64,000 nt of DNA from Adenophora triphylla var. japonica (GCA_022495995.1 JAFEMH010007428.1:26244-90243); one strand, 5' to 3'. Positions 42,354 to 53,176 are shown, counted from the first letter of the stretch. Notes: a model not told the origin generated them from the sequence alone. Translations and numbers: made by a program.

Positions 42354-43722
42354 GTACACCATTTTACATTCTTTGACGTCTGATCCAAATAATATGATGG
42401 TTTTAATCACATGTGTTCTATTAGTTGTCAAAAATTATCATAAAATACTTGTTTAAGCTCAACAAATATTTAAACATGCTCATTTTTTTTGTTAATACCC
42501 TGCTTTCTGATCTTCATTTACTTCTCTTAGAATTCCAAACTTGACGTGTACCATTATGCTTATACACTTAGCTTATTATACATAAGGGAATTATCGGTAA
42601 GCCTTGCAATTGTGGTTTTGTTCGTCTGATCCAACAAGAGTTTATTGATTGATGTTTCCAGGACCTGCTATATAAATTGTATTGGACTGCGTTACAAGAA
42701 CCTTGTGTAATCATATCCAACCTTCCTCCTGTTGATTCCATTGTCTTCAGATCGTCAAATGTTCCATCTTGCCTATTTTTTACTAACATAACAAATTTAC
42801 TTTTTTTTTTTTATTGCAGTAGATATGAATATATGATGCTTCTTTCTTTGTAAAATCTGTTATCCATTTCCCCAGTCCAAAAAATGAGTCTCCATGTTCA
42901 GTTTTTTCAAGGAAGTTGACTATTTCTTCCCTTTGTGTGTTTAAGTAGTGGACAGTTGATAACACATTTTCTGACTATTTTTTTAGAACTGAACACTCCG
43001 ATGGAGTAAGAACAAACAAGCAATGCTCAAACTATTTACAAATAAGGAGAAAAGAGGGAGACCACTACATAATCGCACTCCACGTGTCCTGAGGTCAAAA
43101 TTAGGAGGGAATCTGACAACAATATTTTTCTAACAATCGTTCTCAATTTTGTCGGCTAACGGGGATGCTGACCTTCACGTGTTTGCATGTGCGTGTGCAT
43201 CTAAGTGCATGTATATGCTAACCAAACAATCATTATATCAAAAGTAATTTCAGTTTGATAATTTAATATCTCAACTTTTTTTGGAAAAATCAATTTGTGA
43301 TACGAGACTGAGCTTTCCCCAAAATGTTAGTTGGTTCATTTCACGTAGTATATCTACATGACTACATACATATTAGTATCACTCACATTCATTTGGGACT
43401 GTCATGTTTCGTAGGGAACGTAACATAGGAAAACTATTATGCATCTTCTACTTGAGATGTAAGTTTAGAGTACTTGGAAACACCCTCTTAGCTTTATGTG
43501 GCCTCTTAAAACCATTGTCATTCTAACCTCCATTTTGACCCGGTAAAAAGTCTTATCAGAGATCAGAATCCTTTTTTCTATCCTTCTATGACTGAGAATG
43601 TGGGAAAACTATACTTAAGCGCTGTCAATTTTTAAAGTAGATATTAGTATTTGAATTTCTATTGTGTTGTCGTATTTCTTTTGCTAATGAGTACTTTATT
43701 GCCCATTTGCATATCTAAAGCA
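42354..43722. other. Intron-like or non-coding part of the CACTA element
   Basis: AT-rich sequence without a clear exon. A phase gap between the exon ending at 42353 and the one starting at 43724 suggests that at least one exon here was lost or is not recognised. Confidence 0.45.
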
Positions 43723-43723
43723 G

Positions 43724-43981
43724 AAAAGATAATATTCCTGTTAGTGAACCATCTGGGCGGGTTATTTTGGACACAAATATTGATGAGGAAGGAAAAATGG
43801 AAATTTCTATCTCTCCCAGTGGCCAGTAAGTATTATTTAATTGTAAATGCATATATATAATGTTTACATTTTATTATTGTCTTTTTATTTTTATATATAT
43901 TGATATATTGCTTTTTAATTAATATCTTAATAGGTTTATACATGGTGGTGGTAGCGGTAACGGCAGCGCTCGTGGTGTATG
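43724..43981 (+). pseudogene. Further exon-like pieces in the CACTA element
   Basis: An exon-like block at 43724-43825 reads IPVSEPSGRVILDTNIDEEG and ends at a good donor (CCA/GTAAGT). After an intron-like gap with TTAATAG as acceptor, 43934 onward continues in phase with FIHGGGSGNGSARGV. The text loosely recalls conserved parts of plant En/Spm-associated proteins, but I cannot name the family. Confidence 0.45.
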
Positions 43982-44075
43982 TAGTTTCTCTTTCCCTTTC
44001 CCCTTTTCCCCGGCCTTTCCCCCTTTCCCCGGCCTTTCCCCCTTTCCCTTTCCCCTTTTCCCCATTTCCCCTTTC
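43982..44075. repeat. C-rich low-complexity tract
   Basis: Repeats of TTTCCCCTTTCCCC and CCCCGGCC. Confidence 0.85.
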
Positions 44076-44229
44076 CCTTGATTTGGACAAACATATGTAT
44101 TTTATTTGATGTACAAGCAAAACAGGTTGTTTGTAATTGTATTTGTAAAACAGGTTTTTTGAACAGGTTTACAGCCTTTTACATGTGGTTTACAATTAAA
44201 ACAGATTTTTTTTTTAAAATCTGGACAGA

Positions 44230-44650
44230 TTACCGACGAAAATTTCCGTCGGAAAAAAAAAAAAATAAATAAAACTCGTTACCGACGGAAATATCCGTCG
44301 GTATATGGTTTAGATTTCCGACGGACATTTCCGTCGGTAAAATTTAAGCTTACCGACGGATATAACCGTCGGTAATGAGTTTCATTTATTTATTATTTTA
44401 ATATTTACCGACGGAAATTTCCGTCGGTAACCTCCGGCAAACCGGCCGGCGCACCTCCTTGCCGACGGACGGTTTCCGACGGAATTTTCTGTTTGCCGAC
44501 AGACTATCCGCCGGTAATACCGACGGAATTGGTCCGTCGATATTACCAACCAATTATTTCCGACGGAGTCCGACAGACGAATTCCGTCGATAATGTCCAT
44601 TTACCGACGGAAATGGGGATTTACCGACGGAAATTTCCGTCGGTAAAAGG
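44230..44650. repeat. CACTA right subterminal repeats
   Basis: More than fifteen CCGACGG/CCGTCGG units, many as short inverted pairs such as TTACCGACGGAAATTTCCGT. Confidence 0.87.
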
Positions 44651-44666
44651 CATGTTTCTAGTAGTG

Positions 44667-44669
44667 TCT
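44667..44669. repeat. Target-site duplication TCT (right) of the CACTA element
   Basis: Matches 40751-40753. Confidence 0.9.
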
Positions 44670-44756
44670 CCATTTTTTGATGTAAGAGTGTACGATGATT
44701 GATGGATCAAATTTCCACTGTGTTATAAAAACCTTGCAAAACCTTTTGAAAATGAT
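44670..44756 (-). mobile_element. Leader and LTR end remnant
   Basis: 44696-44745 (TGATTGATGG...ATTTCCACTGTGTTATAAAA) closely matches the end of the Athila-type LTR at 46851-46890. On the minus strand it is followed by a short leader (44670-44695) and the ATG-like triplet of the Tat gag. Whether this is the true 5' LTR end of the Tat element or a recombination joint is unresolved. Confidence 0.5.
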
Positions 44757-44797
44757 CAACTCTCATGATAAAAATGATCATCCAAACTAAGGCCCAC
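44757..44797 (-). repeat. Athila-type 3' region duplicate, first fragment
   Basis: TCATGATAAAAATGATCATC...GGCCCAC matches 48423-48465. The duplicate is split by the solo LTR and resumes at 46435. 44793-44797 is the CCCAC duplication. Confidence 0.8.
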
Positions 44798-45164
44798 TGA
44801 ATGTGCGCTCGCCGAAATAAAAATAAAAAAAATAGGAGTCGCCACGCCATGCTTTTAGAGGTGCACTTTGAAAAACTTTTTGAAAGAGAATGGGTCCGGG
44901 GGTCAGGTTACGTGTTGGGAAGAACCGAGAGTTCACCCAACACGCCTCGTCCGTGGACGAGTCTTTCTAATGTAGACATCCAAATAAGTCAAAATATGTG
45001 CAAACAATGATAATAGGCAAGTGCGATAAACATGAATTTTATTGAACAAAATGAGATTATTACAACTTGTATACCAATTGATCAGGGAGGCCCAGGGAGG
45101 CCACATCCCATTACAGCAAGGAGAACAGATTACAATTGAAACCAAGTCTTCTGCAAAGGACCAT

Positions 45165-45445
45165 TTATGTCGCGTGACACAGGACTCCTCATATCCAATT
45201 GTGTCGCGTGACACCAATAGTCACCTTGCAGAGGCTTACAACATCCAGATTACAGCAAGACCAATGAACACAAAAGCACAATTACAAACCAGATCTGAAC
45301 ATAAAGACAACATAATCACATCAACTGAATGATTAAACTAACTAGCTAACAACTTACAACTGAAGAATGATCCCTGCAAATGGGCACGATGTGTCGCGTG
45401 ACACAGGACTCCTCATGTCCAAATGTGTCACGTGACACACATTTA
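45165..45445. repeat. GTCGCGTGAC motif pairs in the solo LTR
   Basis: Two pairs of TGTGTCGCGTGACAC-like motifs about 36 bp apart, each pair with ACAGGACTCCTCAT between its members. The core GTCGCGTGAC is nearly palindromic. Confidence 0.8.
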
Positions 45446-45750
45446 CCATCTGCAGGAACCTTACAACTGAGGAACAGATTCAACAGATGCCAAATTAAAT
45501 CAATCAATTATACCAGAACCAATCAGAATATCATGAATCAGAGACAAACCAACCAAAGGAGTGTGGATATGGGAGATCCACATTCCCTTGACATCCAAAT
45601 TGCAATTACAAATAGATCACATCATGAACATGCAATTGGATTCAAGTAATAACGATTTAAACAGAGAGATTGCAGCTGCCACTTGATAATCTGAGGCAGA
45701 TGGAGCCTGATTATCAAGTGGAGGAAGAATAATTACAATTGAAGCAAATA

Positions 45751-45755
<5 letters not shown>

Positions 45756-45790
<35 letters not shown>

Positions 45791-45793
45791 GGA
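45756..45793. repeat. GA-rich simple repeat
   Basis: A (GA)n tract. Confidence 0.95.
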
Positions 45794-46084
45794 GATGTTA
45801 TCCTTGTAGTCCTCAACTTCCACACCAAGTTAGGTGCAAAAGCCTTCGATTCAACTTCTGAAATGGAGATCTAGACACGAACTGAGAGCTGGATTGGGGT
45901 CTTCAAGGTGTTTGGGGAAGTAAGAGGGTAATTGGGTAGGAGATGTATGAAGGATGAGGGAATTAGAGGGGAATTGGGTGGTTTTTTGGTATGGGAGGAG
46001 GAGAGAGAGAGGTTCTGGGGTGATTTCTGCAGAGTGACGTTAGGGAGTGGAAATTTGGATCCAATTTTGAGAGGGGGAGGGTCT

Positions 46085-46092
46085 TATTTATA
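46085..46092 (-). promoter_or_regulatory. TATA box in the solo LTR
   Basis: TATAAATA on the minus strand, upstream of the presumed transcript start. Confidence 0.55.
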
Positions 46093-46434
46093 GCTGCTGA
46101 TCATGGTCACCTTGTGTCGCACGACACTCTGTAACCACTTTCCAAGGCTTCGAGTTGTCGCGTGACAGGAAGTGCCACCAACCGCTTTTGGCGCAAAATC
46201 TGGTTCTGGAACATTCTTGGGATAATACCTGAAAAATCCAAAACAGATTTATTCCTTTTAGGTCCCTTGGCATGAGCAAAGTACAAAAGGTACTTCCTTC
46301 GCGAGAAACTTATGGAATGTTTCCGGAAGTCTCGGAATAGACCGAAAATTTACCAAAATGCACTTTAATGCAATTTTATCATATTAAAATGCATCTGAAA
46401 AGGTTGCGAATTGGATTGGCGTACTTACACCCAC

Positions 46435-46777
46435 ATAAGGAAGTGGGGGGAAACTAAATTGTCCTAAAAATTCCCCCACACTAGCTCCCACTACAACCGT
46501 ACACAACCTCAACAAAAGTCATTGTTAGGTCAAGGGTCCTCAACAAAGACTTACCTCGTGATATTCACCAACACCCCTTATTACTCCAAAGTAGACAAGG
46601 ATTTCTAACCTAGCACCACTAACCCAAACCTCCGTCTCCAAAGGTGATCCTACCCGAGCTCCAAACCCCCCTTATGACTCCACACCGGTGTTTCAAAAAA
46701 ATGTATTCATTCAATTCTCACACCTCTCCTTTTGCCATAGGCGCCCTTTCGGGTTTTCACCTAGCCTCTCAATTTTT

Positions 46778-46786
<9 letters not shown>
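46435..46786 (-). repeat. Athila-type 3' region duplicate, second fragment
   Basis: About 350 bp almost identical to 48470-48825, including CCCCCACACTAGCTC and GGGTTTTCACCTAGCC. It is a second copy of the internal 3' region of the Athila-type element. Confidence 0.88.

Positions 46787-46844
<58 letters not shown>
46785..46844. repeat. (AT)n microsatellite
   Basis: About 30 AT units. The matching position in the other copy (near 48810) is T-rich without AT expansion. Confidence 0.95.
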
Positions 46845-46846
<2 letters not shown>

Positions 46847-46850
46847 AACT

Positions 46851-48214
46851 TGATTGACAAAATTTCCACTGTGTAATAAAAATCTTGCAAGTACAAGTTA
46901 CTGAAGTAGCAGTACAAGTAAGGATCGAACCACAGAGACTTGCGTGTTCAACAAGTTGATTTAATTAGTGCAAACGAAACAATGGGGGGTTTTTAATTTG
47001 ATTTATTAATTATACTACAAAAGCAATAAACTAAAAGAATTATTGAATTAAAGAAAACAAGCAAACAATTAACAAGGACTTAATCAGATTAAAAGAATTT
47101 ACGGATTGAATTTCGTAATTGTCTCCTTTCTTTGCTAGGGTTTAAAAAAATAGCAATCTCGTTCAAAGATTCTTTCACTTGACTAAGGGTTGGGACGTTT
47201 GATGTTCGAATTGCAACCCAATATTTCTATCGTATTTTAAATTCTGCTAGGTCAAAACAATACTCAAAAAATTCATTAAGCAATTAAGAAATAAATGAAT
47301 ATAGGTTTTCTTGAATTCCGCTAGGTCAACAATCAAACCTAATTAATGAAATAGTTATCTTTAGATAAATTGTCCACGCTAGTGCAACAATCTAAACCAA
47401 ATAAATCGAATGATAAATATTTCATCAAATATGAACGAGAAAGTTTGGAAGAATTAAAATTGTTTTAGCATAGAAATTTAACAACCACTACATCCAATCC
47501 ATGAAATAGAAAAATTAGCTACTCATATCCATGATTGAAATCACAAAATATGAATAGCAATACATCAAACCTGAATCAATGATGAAAATTGAAGTTCTTC
47601 AAATCCGGATTACAACCTTGAAAATAATAGAGAATAAAGCATAAAAAATAAAAAGTCTTCTGCAATTGCTATATATCCTAGGGCAAGAAAGGGTGAAACT
47701 TAGGAAGGAGCATGGAATCCTCCTTAGATTAGGAAACTGAAATTCTGAAAATCGGGACATGGGCGGTAGCCCACCTGGTTCTGAGCGGCTGCCCACCTAT
47801 ACAGCTGTTGCATTGCATTCTGAAGCTCCAGCTTGGGCGGTCGCCCATCTTACGTGCAACAGTGGCGTCTTTGAGCTTTTCCTTCTTTCTGAATTCTTCA
47901 AAATTACTCCCAGGTCCTCGAGCCAATTTGCTTCAATATTTTCTCTAAATGCCTGAACAGTCCTCATTCTTCCTCAATACTCTTGGTTGACTTTGGTCTT
48001 CAGTGATGATTGATGAATCTTTGACACTAATTTCCCTAAACTATTACATTAGGCAAACAAATATTAAAAATGCCTCTAAATCACAATAAAATCACTAAAC
48101 ACTCAAACTCACTAAAGTTCTCTAAATTACATCAAAACTATTCTAAATACATTAAAATGGATGTAAAATATCCGGAAACATAGGTAAATAACATATACAA
48201 AATCCAACTCATCA
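46851..48214 (-). mobile_element. LTR of the Athila-type element
   Basis: On the minus strand it starts TGATGAGTTGG at 48214, directly after the polypurine tract in TAAGTGTGGGGGAATTTG (48215-48232), and ends CAATCA at 46851. TGAT/ATCA ends and the AGTGTGGGGG tract are typical of Athila-like and related Gypsy elements. Three GGGCGGTCGCCCA-type motifs lie at 47760-47850. A TATA-like stretch is near 47668. Confidence 0.65.
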
Positions 48215-48232
48215 AATTCCCCCACACTTAGA
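48215..48232 (-). other. Polypurine tract of the Athila-type element
   Basis: On the minus strand TAAGTGTGGGGGAATT abuts the LTR start. Confidence 0.75.
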
Positions 48233-49057
48233 CCATTACTCGTCCTTGAGTAATATCCTAACTCCAATCTAAAACAGGTCTAAAGCAGATGTGTGGAAGA
48301 AAATAATTCATAGTCTCCTCTACATGCCAACACAAGTCAATCAATGATGAACTACAGGAGTATACAAAACTTCGTCTCCATAAGACTCCCAACAGAAAGA
48401 TAAATGACCCTAGCTTGATATCAACTCCCATGATAAAAATGATCATCCAAACTAGGGCCCACACAAGGAAGTGGGGGGAAACTAAAATGTCCCAAAAATT
48501 CCCCCACACTAGCTCTCACTACAATCGTACATTCCCTCAACAAAAGTCATTGTTAGGTCAAGGGTCCTCAACAAAGACTTAACTCGTGATATTCACCAAC
48601 ACCCCTTATTACTCCAAAGTAGACGAGGATTTCTAACCTAGCACCACTAACCCAAACCTCCGTCTCCAAAGGTGATCCTACCCGAGCTCCAAACCCCCCT
48701 TATGACTCCACGCCGGTGTTTCAAAAAAAATGTATTCATTCAATTCTCACACCTCTCCTTTTGCCATAGGCGCCCTTTCGGGTTTTCACCTAGCCTCTCA
48801 ATTTTTTAATTTTTTTTTATATTTTAATTTTTAGAAACATATATACATGGTGATGAAATCAGCACAGGCCAAGATAAACTGCACCATACATGGTGATGAA
48901 AATAGCACAGGCCAAGATAAACTGCACCCCACCCCCAAACAAAAAGTTGCATTGTCCCTAATGCAAACCCAAAATAAAATAGGGGGATAGAGATACCTCC
49001 AACCAGAATCACCGATAATAATGGTCCCAAGGACCAAACGAGCCACTCCTACTCGAG
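48233..49057 (-). mobile_element. Athila-type 3' internal region, copy 1
   Basis: Non-coding 3' region; 48421-48830 is the second copy of the duplicated segment. A 45-bp unit (ATGGTGATGAAA...CCAAGATAAACTGCACC) is present twice at 48846-48930. Confidence 0.65.
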
Positions 49058-49101
49058 TCAGAACTGTGCTGCTGCTGCTGCGAGTTGCCCAATCTCACTC
49101 A

Positions 49102-49138
<37 letters not shown>

Positions 49139-49834
49139 GGCCCTCAGTAACCTGAGACTGTACCTGCCTCTGACTCTCCTCCATGCTTGACAGTCTCTAA
49201 TCAAAACTATCATACTGACCTCGCAGTTGCCCAATCTCACTCGCCAATGACTCCATATGACCGACCATATAATAGGCTGCCTCCGTAGGGGTGAACTGCT
49301 GCTCATCCATCTCCTCCTCTATAGCTCTCTCTCCCTCTCCTTCCTCTAGACGAACCTTCTCCTTGCTGTGGGGCATGCCCCTTTATTGTGAGGGTCTTTT
49401 TACTCACAACAGCCCCAGATGATACAATGTCCCTCATAATCCGCTGGCGCGTGAAATTAACCCCAGCCCGCTCAATCAACCCAGAAATCAGTAAAGGAAA
49501 GTTGAAATTGCACCTGCCCATAGCCTTATACGTGTTCACAATCTCCATGGATATTACACGTCCGGTATTAAAGTTTTGCCCGGTCAATGCTACATTCATC
49601 AATAACGCCCGCCTCCAAAGCACGTCATTAAAATCAATCTCCGGGATAGGGACATTCTTCTTTCTTGACATTATGATTCAAAACCCACAAATAATTCCAC
49701 TGAAAAGGCATTAAGAAGTGAGGTTGAAAACTTACTTGACCGAAAAATTCACCGAAAAAGTCACCTGAGTTTGCCGGAATCTCGACGGAATTTTTGAAGA
49801 TGACCGGAGAACGCCTTTGAACAATGCCTTCCAC
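49058..49834 (-). pseudogene. Accessory ORF remnant of the Athila-type element
   Basis: Three overlapping broken frames (49634-49834, 49303-49671, 49058-49306). The 49303-49671 frame reads RRALLMNVALTGQNFNTGRV (residues about 20-39), then NFPLLISGLIERAGV. This pattern is common in the accessory plant transposon protein family of large retroelements. Its function is unknown. It lies between integrase and the LTR, the place of the env-like ORF in Athila elements. A poly(A)-rich tract near 49100 interrupts the end. Confidence 0.6.
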
Positions 49835-50859
49835 AACAACCCTTCACTTTTGGGCTTCAAAATCCAACCTTTCCACCTTATCCTTCTCTTTTCAATTTCT
49901 CAAAATCTTGCTCAACAATGGTGAGATGGGGGTCTTTCTGTCGATTTTGAGGGTTAAAGATGGTAGGGTAGGCAAATCAGTAAGTTGGGGAATGGATTTG
50001 GGTGTTTGAAGGGAAAATTTTTAGAGAGAGGAAGAGATGGGGGCTGAATCGTTAGAGAGAGAATGAGGAGACAAGTTGTATTTTTAGAGAGAGAAAGGGG
50101 AGGGCTGCATAGGGCCTAAAAAATAACACGCCAGAAAATTGACTTGGGCGGTCGCCCACATCCACCTTGGGCGGTCGCCCACCTGTCCAGAAAGTGTAAC
50201 TCAATACGACTTATGCACATGAGCGGTCGCCCAACCCTTATGCGTGGTCGCCCATCAATACAGCAGGTGTAACCCCATTTTGATTCATCCCTGGGCGGTC
50301 GCTCACCACATATGCACGGTCGTCCATCAAAACAGCAGGTTCCACAAAATTTTCAAATCAACCTGGGAGGTCGCCCAACTCATCCTAGGCGGTCGCCCAC
50401 CTCAACAGTGGAATTGATTTCACTTTTTGACTGGTTCCCCCTCTGCACATCACCACAAAACAACACAAAAAGCATAATATCTATTGATACACTAACATTG
50501 ACTCACATTTTGACCGCACTTTCGTTGCCTACGTCCCCATTAATATGGGCGGACTACCCAACAAGAATAGGCTCAGGTCACCGTAGTTCGACACGTTCAC
50601 AAAATACAAGATACATAAAAGGATTTTTTTTTATATATGAATACCAATGAATACTATCAATGAATACCACCACCCTCACACTTAAAGAATGCTATGTCCT
50701 CATAGCATAAACCAAGAAAAGCATAACACAACTTAAATGCAAAGGTGATAATAACTGAAAGGAAAATGCTTAAAGCGGTAAATGTTACCTACGTTGGGTT
50801 GACTCCCAATAAGCGCTTTGGTTATAGTCGTTAAGCTCCACGTCATGCCCCAAAAATAA
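49835..50859 (-). mobile_element. Athila-type spacer with GGCGGTCGCC repeats
   Basis: No reading frame with a domain. The part next to integrase contains AAGCGCTTATTGGGAGTCAA (minus strand, near 50798-50817), the sequence that commonly follows Athila-type pol. Confidence 0.65.
50140..50410. repeat. GGGCGGTCGCCCA palindrome array, about 70-bp spacing in pairs
   Basis: Eight GGCGGTCGCCCA-like palindromes, arranged in pairs and separated by similar linkers containing CAGCAGGTGTAAC or CAGCAGGTTCCAC. The same motif is in the LTR at 47760-47850. Confidence 0.82.
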
Positions 50860-51382
50860 TTAGGTGGCCTCCTCCGGATCCACCAACTCGATCACATCAA
50901 TCATATCTAAAATTGAGACCCCTTCATTGTATGGCTTCAAACGATGCCCATTTACCTTGAAGGTTCTCCCACTATTTAAATCCTTGATTTCAACCGTTCC
51001 ATGTGGAAAAACAGTAACTACTTCGTATGGCCCATACCATCTAGAACTCAGCTTGCCCAGAAAGAGCTTTAAGCGAGAGTTAAAGAGAAGAACCTTCATA
51101 CCCGGCCTTAGGAATTTGGGTTTCAAATTTTTCTCATGGTATCGTTTGGTCCTCTCTTTATCCAATTTTGCACTCTCGTAACTGTCTTGCCGAAGCTCTT
51201 CAAGCTCATCCAAATCAAGCAACCTCTTTTCTCTCGTTAGAGCCAAATCCATGTTGAGCTCTTTGGTTGCCCAATAAGCTCTATGTTCCAATTCAATCGG
51301 GAGATGGCACTCCTTTCCATACACAATAAAATACGGACTCATGCCAATAGGGGTCTTGTATGCTTTCTGATATGCCCACAAC
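50860..51382 (-). pseudogene. pol: Athila-type integrase C-terminal part, truncated
   Basis: The minus-strand frame from 51382 to the stop at 50860 reads [20 protein letters not shown], the typical end of the integrase core in Athila-like Gypsy elements. It continues through [18 protein letters not shown], the Glu/Arg-rich helix and [20 protein letters not shown], a DNA-binding C-terminal domain. The upstream catalytic residues are cut off at 51382, where the Ogre-type LTR begins. The annotated ATG further up lies in that LTR, so the true N-terminal part must be beyond the Ogre element, outside the window. Confidence 0.88.
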
Positions 51383-53155
51383 TGTAAGTACCCAAATCTG
51401 GCTCTTACCTTCCGGTTAAGTTTCCCGATAGTTCCCCGGACTTTCCTAAAGTTCAGGGGCAATTTGGGAACTTTCCAAAACCTTCCAAGGGGTAAAGGAA
51501 TTGTTAGGAATTAAAATTCCACGTAGTCCCTCGCTGGAAAAGAGCTTCTAGAATGCCACCTTGCATGGTTCTAGAAATAGGCTGAGTCACTAATGGATAA
51601 GACCGCACGGCTTCATTAGCCAAAGGTTACAGCCGCACGGCTTCATTAGGAAGCACAAATCTGCCTATAAATAGAGGCCTCCTCTACCCATTTTGAGATA
51701 CAATTTTGAGCACTGTTACTCTGCCAAATTCAAAACACGAAATTCCAGAAGGCTGAAACCACTCAAAATCACCTCCCTCCTCTCCAAAACCCCTCCAAAG
51801 TTGCTCCTTCCTTAGGAAACCTTCAAGGGAGATAGAGGAACACCACCATTGGTAACCTCTCCTCCTCTTCTCTTTAAAATATACTTGTCATACTTGTTAT
51901 ATTGCTCCTTGCTATTTATATTGCCATTTACTTGCTTTATATTTGATTTATTGCTATAAAAATCAAGTCTTTATCCATGTAGATCATAATACCCCCCATT
52001 CCCTTATCACATGGGATTCATGGAGGATCCATTCCAAAGATGAACAATAAGACCCTAAATGGCTTGTTCTAGGGTGGATCTCTCACATGATGATGTGAAA
52101 ATGTCATCTTTTCCATATAAAAATGTCATCTTTATTCATGAATGTCATCCCCCTTCCCATAGACCTTGCTTCCAAGGATTGTCCACCTAAATGGTTCTCA
52201 AAGGACATAGGAAAGCCATAAAGGTCCTCCCTTTACATTCCTATTCCTAGCTCGCATAGTGTTCATTACATATGTTAGCATAAAAATGTCATCTTTACTT
52301 TAAAAAATGCATTCCCCATGTCCCTCATGGTTGGATCACTCTCCAAGGATTGCCTAGTGACCTTCTTAAGGCACAAAAAGGCATAGGATGAGTATAAAGA
52401 TCCAATCTTTATACCCCTCCCCTTAGTCCCCTTTGGTACTTGAAGCATCTCTTGGAGTGTAATGGTGTAAAGGTCATATCTTTACATCGTTTCCTCCATA
52501 TAAAGATGCTATATCCGGATATTCTTTTAGAAAAGGATGAACTTGAGCCCCTACATCTCCGATCATCACTTGAGACGAGCACAAATGTCCCTATCAAGCT
52601 TAAATCGTCTCAAGATGTAGGATTGATGGGCAAAGGTCCTTCCTTTCTAAAAAGTCTCATTCTTGGACTATAAAAGAGGCATCCCTATTCCGATCACATG
52701 TGACTCAAGGTCTCATAATGATGGTCGTAAGTCCAAGATGAGCACGGGATCAAAGTCCCGAACACATCAAAATCCAAGGAATCCTGAGCGATAACCAACT
52801 CATGGTTTATACGTCCGAAAGACCACTTGGCACATCCCCCCCTTTATCAATACACATCCCACACACGAAAGCACAAAGGCAAGCACGAAAGTCGGATCTT
52901 GGAAGACTTACTTCGGCAAGGCTCCTTGGGTGAACGCCAAACGTTCTTCCCAAGGGGTAACTTAACCTCCGGACCCAAATCCTTTTTTTCAAAGTTCTGA
53001 GGAAATCAAAATGGCGTGGCGACTCCGTTTTTTTCAATTTAAACCGGATGTATTCAAACCGATATGAGGCGGTGACCCCTTACACGAGAAAGCGGTTCCA
53101 ACATATAAAAAATAATAATAAGAAAAGAGCCGCGATCTTGGGCACCACATTCACA
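51383..53155 (+). mobile_element. 5' LTR of an Ogre/Tat-type Gypsy element
   Basis: 1773 bp from TGTAAGTACCC to CACATTCACA, followed after one or two bases by a PBS. A TATA box lies at 51666-51673. CCGCACGGCTTCATTAG is present twice at 51605-51650. It inserted into the Athila-type integrase; the left flank is ACAAC. The rest of the element is interrupted by the Copia element at 53836 and leaves the window. Confidence 0.85.
51666..51673 (+). promoter_or_regulatory. TATA box of the Ogre-type LTR
   Basis: TATAAATA in CTGCCTATAAATAGAGG, within the LTR and in its orientation. Confidence 0.65.
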
Positions 53156-53157
53156 GT

Positions 53158-53176
53158 TTGGCGACTCTGCTGGGGA
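53158..53176 (+). other. Primer binding site of the Ogre-type element
   Basis: TTGGCGACTCTGCTGGGGA directly after the LTR. TGGCGACTC-CTGGGGA sequences at this place are characteristic of Ogre/Tat elements, usually read as complementary to a tRNA-Arg. Confidence 0.8.

Larger units (their letters stand above)
40754..44666. mobile_element. Non-autonomous CACTA (En/Spm-type) transposon
   Basis: 3913 bp with inverted ends CACTACTAGAAACAGGGC and the reverse complement of CACTACTAGAAACATGCC. The subterminal regions (about 40780-40980 and 44230-44650) are packed with CCGACGG/CCGTCGG repeats, the transposase-binding type of sequence. TCT duplications flank it. No complete transposase is present; instead it carries intron-bearing gene-like exons at 41230-44000. 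Confidence 0.93.
44798..46429 (-). mobile_element. Solo LTR, Ogre/Tat type
   Basis: 1632 bp read on the minus strand as TGTAAGTACGCC...CGCACATTCA, flanked by CCCAC on both sides (44793-44797, 46430-46434). The ends match the style of the LTR at 51383-53155 (TGTAAGTACCC...CACATTCACA). A minus-strand TATA box lies at 46085-46092. GTCGCGTGACAC motifs occur at 45169, 45205, 45391 and 45426, with related forms near 46112. No internal region is present, so the element was removed by LTR-LTR recombination. Confidence 0.88.

Noticed and set aside
44696..44756. Certain 5' LTR of the Tat element
   Set aside because: The sequence matches the Athila-type LTR end rather than a known Tat LTR, and the joint may be a recombination product; kept only as an uncertain feature.
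46644..46876. Reading frames with Tyr-Ile repeats
   Set aside because: They are translations of the (AT)n microsatellite.
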